Source of the DNA: Maritimibacter harenae
GTDB lineage: Bacteria > Pseudomonadota > Alphaproteobacteria > Rhodobacterales > Rhodobacteraceae
Direction: 5' to 3'
Assembly: GCF_009882975.1 (NCBI RefSeq)
Contig: NZ_WTUX01000011.1
Location: 485,362 to 549,361, forward strand
Length of the DNA stretch: 64,000 nucleotides
Shown: positions 25,457 to 34,732 of the stretch, in pieces
How the letters are laid out: every line of letters starts with the position of its first letter
How positions within the stretch are numbered: the first letter of the stretch is position 1
The notes under the pieces: model-generated
Told to the model about the DNA's origin: nothing
The model's input: only the letters and a program-made list of their open reading frames with translations
Database searches by the model: none
Program-made: the position numbers and the translations under genes

Positions 25457-26637
25457 CTCACGAGCTCGCGCATGCCGCGGTCGATGCCCTCGAGCGTCAT
25501 CGGCACCATGCGCCCTTCGAAAAGCTCGTCGATCATCTGGATCGACTGGGTGTAGCGCCAGTGGCTTTCGCGCAGCGGGTTGATCCAGAGGTTGTCGGGC
25601 CACTGGTCGCGGGCGCGCTGCAGCCAGGTCGCGCCGGATTCGGGATTCCAGTGCTCGTTCGCGCCGCCGGGCATGGCGATCTCGTAGGGCGACATGGAGG
25701 CGTCGCCCACGAAGATGCACTTGTAGTCGGAGCCGTAGGTGTGGAGCACGTCCCAGGTCGGCGTCTGCTCGGACCAGCGCCGGCGGTTGTCGCGCCAGAC
25801 GCCTTCGTAGAGGCAGTTGTGGAAGTAGTAGTATTCCAGGTGCTTGAATTCGGCCCGCGCGGCCGAGAACAGCTCTTCCACCACCTTGATGTGCGGGTCC
25901 ATCGAGCCGCCCACGTCGAGAAACAGGAGCACCTTCACCGCGTTGCGCCGTTCGGGCCGGGTCTTCACGTCGAGGTAGCCGTGTTCGGCGGTGGAGCGGA
26001 TCGTGTTGTCGAGGTCGAGCTCTTCGTGCGCCCCGTCGCGCGCCCAGTTGCGCAGGCGTTTGAGGGCCACCTTGATGTTGCGCGTCCCCAGTTCGACCGA
26101 GTCGTCGAGGTTCTTGAATTCGCGCTTGTCCCAGACCTTCACCGCGCGCTGGTGGCGGCTTTCCTTCTGGCCGATGCGCACGCCCTCGGGGTTGTAGCCG
26201 TAGGCGCCGAACGGCGAAGTGCCGGCGGTGCCGACCCACTTGGAGCCGCCCTGGTGGCGCTCGGTCTGTTCCTCGAGCCGTTCCTTCAGCGTTTCCATCA
26301 GCTTGTCGAAACCGCCCAGCGCCTCGATCTCGGCCTTTTCCTCTTCGCTGAGGTGCTTCTCGGCCATCTTCTCCAGCCAGTCGCCGGGGATGTCGACGGC
26401 CTCGAGCACCTGGTCGAAGGTGATCGCCTCGAGCCCTTCGAAGGTCTGCGCGAAGGCCCGGTCGAACTTGTCGAGGTTGCGTTCGTCCTTCACCATCGCG
26501 GCGCGCGCGAGGTAGTAGAAGGCTTCCACGTCATAGGTGGCCAGTCCCGCCTTCATGCCCTCGAGGAAGGTGAGGTATTCACGCAGGCTGACCGGCACCT
26601 TGTTGGCGCGCAGCGTTTCGAAGAAGGGGATGAACAC
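25453..26637 (-). CDS. VWA (CoxE-like) domain protein, partner of MoxR ATPases
   Basis: A 394-aa soluble protein. The N-terminal half is helical (FFETLRANKVPVSLREYLTFLEGM, MVKDERNLDKFDRAFAQTFEG), the centre carries GTAGTSPFGAYGYNPEGVRIG, and the C-terminal half is a von Willebrand A fold with the metal site LFLDVGGSMDPH (Gly in place of the first MIDAS Ser) and FVGDASMSPYE. VWA proteins of this type work with MoxR AAA ATPases in metal insertion or complex maturation; a MoxR gene lies 2.3 kb upstream on the same strand. The start is the GTG at 26637, with AGGAG 11 bases ahead, which is a long spacing, so the start is not certain. Confidence 0.85.
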   Translation of the reverse strand: MFIPFFETLRANKVPVSLREYLTFLEGMKAGLATYDVEAFYYLARAAMVKDERNLDKFDRAFAQTFEGLEAITFDQVLEAVDIPGDWLEKMAEKHLSEEEKAEIEALGGFDKLMETLKERLEEQTERHQGGSKWVGTAGTSPFGAYGYNPEGVRIGQKESRHQRAVKVWDKREFKNLDDSVELGTRNIKVALKRLRNWARDGAHEELDLDNTIRSTAEHGYLDVKTRPERRNAVKVLLFLDVGGSMDPHIKVVEELFSAARAEFKHLEYYYFHNCLYEGVWRDNRRRWSEQTPTWDVLHTYGSDYKCIFVGDASMSPYEIAMPGGANEHWNPESGATWLQRARDQWPDNLWINPLRESHWRYTQSIQMIDELFEGRMVPMTLEGIDRGMRELVR

Positions 26638-26654
26638 GGGGAGGAACGCTCCTG

Positions 26655-26819
26655 TTACAGGCCTCGGCTGAGGAAGACGGTAACAAAGAGGCCGAGGATT
26701 GCAAAAGCCAACCCGTAGGCCGTCGCGTATTGCGCGAGGTCGAGCCGCTGGCCGCCGCGCTTGCGCGCCTGGTAGGCCCCCAGAAGGGCTCCGAAGATGG
26801 CGAAGGCTATGACGATCAT
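26655..26819 (-). CDS. Small two-helix membrane protein (54 aa)
   Basis: 54 aa: one hydrophobic helix at the N-terminus (MIVIAFAIFGALLGAYQARK), a basic loop with KRGGQRLDLAQY, and a second helix (AYGLAFAILGLFVTVFLSRGL). It is not recognised. GGAGG precedes the ATG at 26819. It sits 17 bp before the VWA gene in the same run and is probably co-expressed. The two-helix hairpin with a positive loop suggests an inner-membrane protein with both ends on the same side. Confidence 0.75.
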   Translation of the reverse strand: MIVIAFAIFGALLGAYQARKRGGQRLDLAQYATAYGLAFAILGLFVTVFLSRGL

Positions 26820-26853
26820 GCATCCTCCCGGGGCTGGGCCGCCCCGGTCGGGG

Positions 26854-28254
26854 TCAGCTTCGGTTGACCGGCGAAATGGCGGCGATTTCCATGAGCCGCG
26901 CCCCCACCTCGTCGTCGGAACCGAAGCCATATCGCGCCCAGCCCAGACTGTCGAGACGGACGAGCTGCGCTTCAGCGTCGCGCCCGAGGAGCGCCAGCGC
27001 CTCGGCCTTGATCATCAGAAGCGTGGCGAGGAGGGCGGCGTTCTGCGCCGATTGCACGGCGGCCAGATGCTTGTCCACGATGGCCATCGCCCGTTCTCCG
27101 CGGCCCAGCGACAGCGCGTGGGCCGCCAGCTGCACGCCCATGTGCGCGGCCTGGAGCCGCGTGTCGGGCAGGCTGTCGTAGATCGCCTCGGCCTCGCGGA
27201 ACGCCGCGAGCGCGAGGTCTGAGTTGATGCCAAGGTTCAGCCGGCCCAGCGCGAAGAGCGAGAAGGCGAGGCGGGTGTCGTGCCAGCCGTTGGCGCGCGC
27301 CATGTCGACGGCGCGGGTGGCGGCGGCGCGGCGCACCGACGTGGGGCTCCCGCCTGCCAGCGCGGTCTCGATCGCGTCCTTCCAGGCGCGGGGCGAGGGC
27401 GCGCGGTCGGTGGGCGTGCCGGTCCCCCCGGCCGGGTTGAGCCGGGCCAGCACTTCGGGCAGGCGCGCGGCGACCGTTTCGCGGCTCATGCCCGAATGCA
27501 GCTCGGGCGCGTAGACGGCGCGCAGGATCAGCATGTCGAAGCCGGTCAGAACGGTGTGGAAGTTGTCGTCGTTGAAGACGCTGTCGGAGAGCCGGTAGAG
27601 GTCGTTCACCGGGCCCAGCGCCTGGGCCACCTCCTCATGCAGGCAATCGCGCATCTCCTGGGGCGCCACGTCGCCCGGGATGAAGACGGCCATGCGGCGG
27701 CGCGTGGTGAGCTGGGTCCAGTCGGTTTCTGGCCGATTGCGCTTGGCGCGGTACTCCGACCAGCCCGACACGTTGGGCGCGACGAAGCAGGCGGCCCCCG
27801 GAACCAGGGCCTGCAAGCTGCGCTTCGGGACCACTTCGAGCGTGATGGAGGCGGGCTGACGGCCGGCGACGCGGCTGATGTCGATCTGCGCCTCCTCGCG
27901 CAGGCGCGCCAGCAGGCGGTCGAGCTCGGCGTCGAGCAGTTGGGGGCGCGCACCCACCACGCGCACCGATACCGGCCCCTCGAAGCGTGACAGGACGGGC
28001 AGGGACCGGCCGCTTTCCAGTTCGAACACGAGGTCGAGGAAATCCGTGGCGATCTGCCCGTTGGGCCGCTCCGGCGCGGGGCGGGCAGCGGCGTGGAAGG
28101 CCTTCATCGGCGGCAGGTCCGTCGGCATGTTGAACTGGCGCGCGGCCACCTCGAGCGGTGCGCCCGGGGCGGGCGACTGCAACGCGCCGGTGCAGCCGGC
28201 CAAGACCAGCGCCGCCCCGACGACGGTCCCCACGATCACCCTGTGTCCGATCAT
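26854..28254 (-). CDS. DUF2927 lipoprotein with helical-repeat C-terminus
   Basis: A 466-aa lipoprotein: signal sequence with lipobox LAGC (Cys near 21), then a DUF2927 domain ([78 protein letters not shown]). The C-terminal third is alpha-helical and TPR-like (LGINSDLALAAFREAEAIYDSLPD, AHALSLGRGERAMAIVDKHL). The EMRDCLHEEVAQAL stretch recalls a zinc-peptidase helix, His-Glu inverted, but no activity is established. It lies 4 bp after the GNAT stop and 34 bp before the small membrane protein. Confidence 0.85.
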   Translation of the reverse strand: MIGHRVIVGTVVGAALVLAGCTGALQSPAPGAPLEVAARQFNMPTDLPPMKAFHAAARPAPERPNGQIATDFLDLVFELESGRSLPVLSRFEGPVSVRVVGARPQLLDAELDRLLARLREEAQIDISRVAGRQPASITLEVVPKRSLQALVPGAACFVAPNVSGWSEYRAKRNRPETDWTQLTTRRRMAVFIPGDVAPQEMRDCLHEEVAQALGPVNDLYRLSDSVFNDDNFHTVLTGFDMLILRAVYAPELHSGMSRETVAARLPEVLARLNPAGGTGTPTDRAPSPRAWKDAIETALAGGSPTSVRRAAATRAVDMARANGWHDTRLAFSLFALGRLNLGINSDLALAAFREAEAIYDSLPDTRLQAAHMGVQLAAHALSLGRGERAMAIVDKHLAAVQSAQNAALLATLLMIKAEALALLGRDAEAQLVRLDSLGWARYGFGSDDEVGARLMEIAAISPVNRS

Positions 28255-28258
28255 TCGC

Positions 28259-28714
28259 CTACCCCCGCTGATACTTGATGAACGGCGTCACTTCGCCGAT
28301 CCGATCGTAAAGAAGCCTGGCCCGGGCGTTGTTGTCCGTCGTCATCCAGTAGACCGAGGGCGTCCCGTTGCGATCGGCGGCGGCATAGACCGCCTCGATC
28401 AACGCCCGTCCCACGCCGCGCCCGCGCATGGCAGGGTCGGCATAGAGGTCCTGCAGGTAGCAGACATCCTCGATGCGCCAGTTGTGCCGGTGATAGAGGA
28501 AGTGGACCAGTCCCACGAGGCGCCCGTCGGCCTCGGCGATCAGGGCATGCTGTGGTTCATCGTCGGAGAGCAGCCGGGCGAAGGTGGTGGCATACACCTC
28601 TTCCGACACCGCGCTCTCGTAGAACCGCAGGTAATCTGACCAGAGGCTGCGCCACTGGGGCTCGTCCGCACGCGTCAACGATCGGACGGCGAATGTCGTA
28701 TTGTCTCCCAACAC
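28259..28714 (-). CDS. GNAT family N-acetyltransferase
   Basis: A 151-aa GCN5-type acyltransferase with an N-terminal strand-helix (FAVRSLTRADEPQWRSLW), a central sheet (LVGLVHFLYH), motif A in CYLQDLYADPAMRGRGVGRALIEAVYAAA (acetyl-CoA pyrophosphate loop RGRGVG), and motif B SVYWMTTDNNARARLLYDRIG. The acceptor is unknown. The GTG start at 28714 has no clear ribosome binding site, so the start is uncertain. It is the first gene of the minus-strand run to M48, about 270 bp after moxR. Confidence 0.83.
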   Translation of the reverse strand: MLGDNTTFAVRSLTRADEPQWRSLWSDYLRFYESAVSEEVYATTFARLLSDDEPQHALIAEADGRLVGLVHFLYHRHNWRIEDVCYLQDLYADPAMRGRGVGRALIEAVYAAADRNGTPSVYWMTTDNNARARLLYDRIGEVTPFIKYQRG

Positions 28715-28931
28715 AATACACGCACACCGTTCTGCGCCCCCCCAGGCCCTTCAAGGAGTAGGGCATGGGGATGGATTCTCCAAAGCGGAAAGTGGCGAAA
28801 TTGGGGCGGAAAACGGGTTGTCGCGTGGCGCGAAACAGTGGTGTCTCAAGATATTGGGGCGCTTTCGCGCCCTTTCCACAACACGCGGACGCGAAAATCG
28901 GGCGCCAATGTGGCGTGGCCTTCCCGAATCG

Positions 28932-28957
28932 AAAACGCCCGCACCGGGGCGCGGGCG
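28932..28957 (-). terminator. Terminator after the MoxR gene
   Basis: On the minus strand CGCCCGC (28957-28951), loop of 8, GCGGGCG (28942-28936), then four Ts. It separates moxR from the GNAT-DUF2927-VWA run. The remaining 28715-28931 holds a second hairpin (GGGCGC-TTTC-GCGCCC near 28857) and no supported gene. Confidence 0.75.
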
Positions 28958-28985
28958 TCGTCGAAGTGGCGCGGTCAGGGCCGGC

Positions 28986-29828
28986 TCAGCGCCCCTCGCG
29001 GCGGGCGAGGAAGGCCAGGCGCTCGAACAGGTGCACGTCCTGCTCGTTCTTGAGAAGCGCGCCGTGGAGCTTGGGAAGCGCCGTCGCCCCGTCGCGCTGG
29101 AGATCTTCGGGCGACATGTCCTCGGCCAAGAGCAGCTTGAGCCAGTCGAGCACTTCGGACGTCGAGGGCTTCTTCTTCAGCCCCGCCTGTTCGCGGATCT
29201 CGTAGAACTGCGTGAGCGCGGTGGTCAGGAGCTGTTCCTTGATGCCCGGGTGGTGGACCTCGACGATCTCGCGCATCGTGTCCATGTCGGGGAATTTGAT
29301 ATAATGGAAGAAACAGCGGCGCAGGAAGGCGTCCGGCAGTTCCTTTTCATTGTTCGAGGTGATGATGACCACGGGGCGGTTCTTGGCCCGGATCGTCTCG
29401 CCGGTCTCGTAGACGTGGAACTCCATCTTGTCGAGCTCCTGGAGCAGGTCGTTGGGGAACTCGATGTCCGCCTTGTCGACCTCGTCGATCAGGAGCACGA
29501 CTTTCTCCTCGGCCTCGAAGGCCTGCCAGAGCTTGCCCTTCTTGATGTAGTTGGCCACGTCGTGCACGCGCTCGTCGCCCAGCTGGCTGTCGCGCAGGCG
29601 GCTGACGGCGTCGTATTCGTAAAGGCCCTGCTGGGCGCGGGTGGTGGACTTGATGTTCCACTCGATCATCGGCAGGCCCAGCGAGGCGGCGACCTGCTTG
29701 GCAAGCTCGGTCTTGCCCGTGCCCGGTTCGCCCTTCACCAGCAGCGGACGCTCCAGCGCGACCGCCGCGTTCACGGCGATGGCGAGGTCCTCGGTGGCGA
29801 CGTAATCCTTGGTGCTTTCAAAACGCAT
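28986..29828 (-). CDS. MoxR family AAA ATPase
   Basis: A 280-aa AAA+ ATPase of the MoxR group: Walker A GEPGTGKTELAK near residue 34, Walker B VVLLIDEVDKAD, sensor 1 VVIITSNNEKELPDAFLRRC with the arginine finger, and a lid domain. It acts as a chaperone-like ATPase with VWA partners; the VWA gene 2.3 kb downstream is the obvious one. GGAGAG precedes the ATG. It has its own terminator, so its level may be set apart from that of the VWA protein. Confidence 0.9.
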   Translation of the reverse strand: MRFESTKDYVATEDLAIAVNAAVALERPLLVKGEPGTGKTELAKQVAASLGLPMIEWNIKSTTRAQQGLYEYDAVSRLRDSQLGDERVHDVANYIKKGKLWQAFEAEEKVVLLIDEVDKADIEFPNDLLQELDKMEFHVYETGETIRAKNRPVVIITSNNEKELPDAFLRRCFFHYIKFPDMDTMREIVEVHHPGIKEQLLTTALTQFYEIREQAGLKKKPSTSEVLDWLKLLLAEDMSPEDLQRDGATALPKLHGALLKNEQDVHLFERLAFLARREGR

Positions 29829-30187
29829 GGTTCTCTCCGGCAGCTTCGCCTACCTGCTATCCGGGCGGGGCGGGGACATGCAAGCCGGTTGCGCGCGAAC
29901 GTGACGGCACGGGGGCGAGTCGCGCATCCTCCCGTGGTCCGGATCGTCCATTTCGCGGGCCCGGCAACGCGGGCGCAGACCACGGTCCTGCCGTCCGAAC
30001 GGGCGTTTTAGCCACACACGGGCAAATTCCTGCCACGATCCGAGGCGCTTAGGCCGAAACGTGAACAACGCCATTGGTTTGTGTAGTGACATCGTCCCGA
30101 CGCTGGGATACACGGCACGCAGGAGACCGCGAGATGGTAAACAGTTCTGATAATATCGAGGCCTCCGGGGTTGAAGAGGAGAGTGGG
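29829..30187. other. Intergenic region between moxR and dksA
   Basis: About 360 bp between divergent genes, with no supported CDS. It must hold both promoters. A possible dksA -35 is GTGACA (30086-30091), but no convincing -10 follows. A second in-frame ATG for dksA lies at 30134 with AGGAG ahead. Confidence 0.4.
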
Positions 30188-30610
30188 ATGAAGGCGGAAA
30201 CCTTCCTGCCGGACGATTACAAGCCGGCTGAAGACGAACCTTTCATGAATGAACGGCAACTGGAATACTTCCGCGTCAAGCTGTTGAACTGGAAAGCCGA
30301 ACTTCTGGGCGACAGCAAGAACACGATCGAAGGTCTCCAGGACAGCACCCGCAACATACCCGACATCGCCGACCGTGCATCCGAGGAAACCGACAGGGCC
30401 CTCGAACTGCGCACCCGTGACCGCCAACGCAAGCTCGTCGCCAAGATCGACGCTGCGCTGCGCCGGATCGAGGAAGGCGAATACGGCTATTGCGAGGAGA
30501 CCGGGGAACCGATCTCGCTCAAGCGGCTGGATGCCCGCCCGATCGCGACGTTGAGCCTTGAGGCTCAGGAACGTCACGAGCGGCGTGAAAAGGTTCATCG
30601 CGACGATTGA
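30188..30610 (+). CDS. dksA: RNA polymerase-binding transcription factor DksA, zinc-less form
   Basis: A 140-aa secondary-channel regulator of RNA polymerase that acts with ppGpp in the stringent response. The long coiled coil runs from about MNERQLEYFRVKLLNWKAEL through DRASEETDRALELRTRDRQRKL; its tip holds the acidic DIADRASEE region. The globular end reads EYGYCEETGEPISLKRLDARPIA and LSLEAQ, so only one of the four zinc cysteines remains. Rhodobacter DksA is known to lack the zinc finger. The start at 30188 (MKAETFLPDDY) matches the family; ATG 30134 would add 18 residues. GAGGAG lies ahead. A strong terminator follows. Confidence 0.92.
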   Translation: MKAETFLPDDYKPAEDEPFMNERQLEYFRVKLLNWKAELLGDSKNTIEGLQDSTRNIPDIADRASEETDRALELRTRDRQRKLVAKIDAALRRIEEGEYGYCEETGEPISLKRLDARPIATLSLEAQERHERREKVHRDD

Positions 30611-30639
30611 ACGCCCGCGATGGGAGGAGGAGTTGAACC

Positions 30640-30673
30640 GGCACCGTGGCGGCAACGCCCCGGTGCCTTTTTT
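30640..30673 (+). terminator. Intrinsic terminator after dksA
   Basis: GGCACCG (30640-30646) pairs with CGGTGCC (30661-30667), with an inner GGCG-GCAA-CGCC stem, and six Ts follow (30668-30673). It stands only 12 bases before the ATG of the monooxygenase gene, so that gene's expression may depend on readthrough or a promoter within it. Confidence 0.9.
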
Positions 30674-30684
30674 GTGGAGTTTCC

Positions 30685-31854
30685 ATGCTGATCGGGCAGT
30701 CGATTTGCGTTCTGGGCGCCGGTGTCGGCGGGCTCGCCACTGCCTGTGCGCTCGCGATGCGCGGTGCACGGGTGCGTGTTCTGGAGCAGGCCGACGCGGT
30801 GCGCGAGGTGGGCGCGGGAATCCAGGTCAGCCCCAACGGGTTGCGCGTGCTCGACGCGATCGGGGCCGGTGACGCGCTGCGTGCCATGAGCCCGCGCTCG
30901 CGCGCCGTGCACCTGATCGACGGCCTGTCCGACCGCAGCGTCCTGCGCATGGATCTCGCCGGCCTTCGCCCGCGCCAGGAATTCCTCCTGGTTCACCGCG
31001 CCGACATCATCTCCGTGCTGCTCGAGCGCGCGCAGGAGCTGGGCGTCGTGGTCGAGACGGGCGTCCATGTCACCGACATCACGCTTGGCGATACGCATGC
31101 GACCCTGGCGATCGAGGGGCAGGCGGATCGGGACGTGCCCTTCCTCGTCGGCGCCGACGGGCTCCATTCCCGCCTGCGCCACGTGCTGAACGGCAAACGC
31201 ACGCCCTTCTTCACCGGACAGGTCGCCTGGCGCGCGATCGTGCCTGCCACGGGCGACGAGCCGGTCGAGGCGCGCGTTTTCATGGGGCCGGGCCGCCATC
31301 TTGTCACCTATCCGCTGCGCGACCGTAGCCAGGTCAACATCGTCGCGGTCGAAGAGCGCGGCGGCTGGGCCGAGGAGGGGTGGCACCACGAGGACGACCC
31401 GGCCAACCTGCGCCGCGCCTTCGCGGGTTTCGCCCCGACGACGCGCGCGCATCTCGACCGGGTCGACCGGGTGAACATTTGGGGGCTCTTCCGCCACGCG
31501 GTCGCCGACCAGTGGCACAAGGGTCCGGCGGTCATGCTGGGGGACGCGGCGCACCCGACGCTGCCCTTCATGGCCCAGGGCGCGGTCATGGCGCTGGAAG
31601 ACGCCTGGGTGCTGGGCGACAGCCTGGCCTTGGCCGGGCTCGACGAGGGCCCGGCACTCTTCCAGGCCCGCCGCCGCCACCGCGCCGCGCGGGTGATCGA
31701 GGCGGCCAATGCGAACGCCCGCAACTACCACTACGCCAACCCGCTTTTGCGGTTCGTGGGTCACGGCGCGCTCAGGCTCGCCGGCCGCGTCTCGCCGGAG
31801 ACCGTGCTCGGGCGCTACGACTGGATCTACGACGAGGACGTGACGGCCTCCTGA
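30685..31854 (+). CDS. FAD-dependent aromatic-ring monooxygenase (UbiH/salicylate hydroxylase type)
   Basis: A 389-aa class A flavoprotein. Dinucleotide fold ICVLGAGVGGLATACALAMRG at the N-terminus, Glu ending strand 2 (VRVLEQA), AGIQVSPNG, the DG motif LVGADGLHSRLR, and the FAD ribityl motif MLGDAAHPTLPFMAQGA. It resembles 3-hydroxybenzoate 6-hydroxylase and salicylate hydroxylase, but no catabolic neighbours point to a substrate. GGAG lies six bases before the ATG at 30685, immediately after the dksA terminator. Confidence 0.88.
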   Translation: MLIGQSICVLGAGVGGLATACALAMRGARVRVLEQADAVREVGAGIQVSPNGLRVLDAIGAGDALRAMSPRSRAVHLIDGLSDRSVLRMDLAGLRPRQEFLLVHRADIISVLLERAQELGVVVETGVHVTDITLGDTHATLAIEGQADRDVPFLVGADGLHSRLRHVLNGKRTPFFTGQVAWRAIVPATGDEPVEARVFMGPGRHLVTYPLRDRSQVNIVAVEERGGWAEEGWHHEDDPANLRRAFAGFAPTTRAHLDRVDRVNIWGLFRHAVADQWHKGPAVMLGDAAHPTLPFMAQGAVMALEDAWVLGDSLALAGLDEGPALFQARRRHRAARVIEAANANARNYHYANPLLRFVGHGALRLAGRVSPETVLGRYDWIYDEDVTAS

Positions 31855-31936
31855 CGCCCCAAAGGGGCCCGGAGGCGCTCACGACTGCGTATTTCGCCCC
31901 ATGCCCCCTTTCCATTCCCGCGCACGCGTGAAATAG

Positions 31937-33427
<1,491 letters not shown>

Positions 33428-33471
33428 TATTTGAGGGGCTTGCGGGCATATCTTTATCCGATGGGTGAGGC

Positions 33472-34650
33472 ATGACGCCCGCCGCGCGGCAGGCGGCCGC
33501 GATCGAGGTGCTCGATGCCTGGCTGGGCGGCGATGCGCTCGAGGCCGTTCTGACCCGCTGGGCGCGCCAGAACCGCTATGCCGGGTCGAAGGACCGGGCC
33601 GCGATCCGCGACATCGTCTATGACGCCGCGCGTTGCCGCCGCTCGTTCGCCGCCCTCGGCGGGAGCGAGACCGGGCGCGGGCTTGTGCTGGGCGGTCTGC
33701 GGGCCGCCGGCGTGGACCCGGACACGATCTTCACCGGGGAACGCTTCGCGCCCGCGCCGCTTGCGGACAGCGAACGCGACACGGTCGATCTTGCCACGCA
33801 GCCGGACCCCGTGCGTCACGACATGCCGGACTGGCTCTGGCCCCATCTTTCCGAAAGTCTTGGTCCCGACGCGGGCCCCATTACCGACGCGCTGCGTGAC
33901 CGCGCCCCGGTCTTCCTGCGCGCGAACCTCGCCCGCACCACCCGCGATGCGGCGCGCGCTGCGCTGGCGGAAGAGGGCATCGAAACCCGGCCGCATACCC
34001 TGTCCGACACGGCGCTCGAGGTCACGACCGGCGCCCGGCGCGTGGCGCGAAGCAAGGCCTTCCAAGAGGGGCTGGTGGAATTGCAGGACGCCGCGAGCCA
34101 GGCGGTCGTCGACGCGCTTCACGTCACGCCGGGGCTGCGTGTGCTGGATTACTGCGCCGGGGGCGGGGGCAAGGCGCTCGCCCTCGCTGCGCGCGGGGCG
34201 GAGGTCACGGCCCATGACATCGACGGCCGGCGCATGTCCGACCTGCCGGAGCGCGCCCGGCGCGCGGGTGTCGATATCGCGCGGATCGCGCCGGGGACGG
34301 CCGGGCGCGGCTTCGACCTCGTCTTCGCCGACGCGCCGTGTTCAGGCTCGGGAAGCTGGCGGCGCAACCCGCAGGGGAAGTGGAGCCTCAGTGAAACGGG
34401 CCTTGCCGAGCTCTGCCGGACCCAGGCCGAAATCCTCGACGAGATCGCGCCGCGCGTCGCCCCCGGCGGGCGGCTGGCCTATGCCACCTGTTCCCTGCTC
34501 GATGCGGAAAATGGGAGGCAGATCAAGCACTTCATCGAACGGACCCCGGGTTGGCGCGGGGTCGCCGAGCATCGGTTCACCCCGCTCGACGGTGGCGACG
34601 GGTTCTACCTTGCCGTGCTTGAGCGTGAACCATCCGGTTCACAACCGTAG
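33472..34650 (+). CDS. rsmB: RsmB-type 16S rRNA (cytosine) methyltransferase
   Basis: A 392-aa RsmB/NOP family m5C methyltransferase. The N-terminal part is a NusB-like helical RNA-binding region (AAIEVLDAWLGG, NRYAGSKDRAAIRDIVYDAAR). The catalytic domain has VLDYCAGGGGKALALAA (motif I), FADAPCSGSGSWRRNP with the motif IV Cys, and YATCSLLDAEN with the nucleophilic motif VI Cys. Position 967 of 16S rRNA is the expected target. It lies 44 bp after guaB and probably shares its transcript. Confidence 0.88.
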   Translation: MTPAARQAAAIEVLDAWLGGDALEAVLTRWARQNRYAGSKDRAAIRDIVYDAARCRRSFAALGGSETGRGLVLGGLRAAGVDPDTIFTGERFAPAPLADSERDTVDLATQPDPVRHDMPDWLWPHLSESLGPDAGPITDALRDRAPVFLRANLARTTRDAARAALAEEGIETRPHTLSDTALEVTTGARRVARSKAFQEGLVELQDAASQAVVDALHVTPGLRVLDYCAGGGGKALALAARGAEVTAHDIDGRRMSDLPERARRAGVDIARIAPGTAGRGFDLVFADAPCSGSGSWRRNPQGKWSLSETGLAELCRTQAEILDEIAPRVAPGGRLAYATCSLLDAENGRQIKHFIERTPGWRGVAEHRFTPLDGGDGFYLAVLEREPSGSQP

Positions 34651-34669
34651 ATTGCAGGCCGATCTTCGC

Positions 34670-34684
34670 TTAAGCTGCTGTTAA
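34670..34684 (+). promoter_or_regulatory. CtrA-type binding site TTAA-N7-TTAA before cckA
   Basis: TTAA (34670-34673), seven bases, TTAAC (34681-34685): a perfect full CtrA box of the alphaproteobacterial cell-cycle/motility regulator. It lies 20 bp after the rsmB stop and 49 bp before the cckA start. CckA is the kinase that starts phosphorelay to CtrA, so a feedback loop is suggested. Confidence 0.75.
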
Positions 34685-34732
34685 CGTTGAAGCGTCCAAA
34701 GTTGGGGCGCACGAATCAACCTTGGTGGCCTC

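Noticed and set aside
28765-29205. Plus-strand frame with a good ribosome site (AAGGAG before ATG) ahead of moxR
   Set aside because: It runs antisense into moxR and the product is a low-complexity basic peptide with no family; the SD is likely chance, though the first 200 bp deserve RNA-seq.
30086-30114. dksA promoter (GTGACA ... TACACG)
   Set aside because: The -10 has only three consensus bases; too weak to call.
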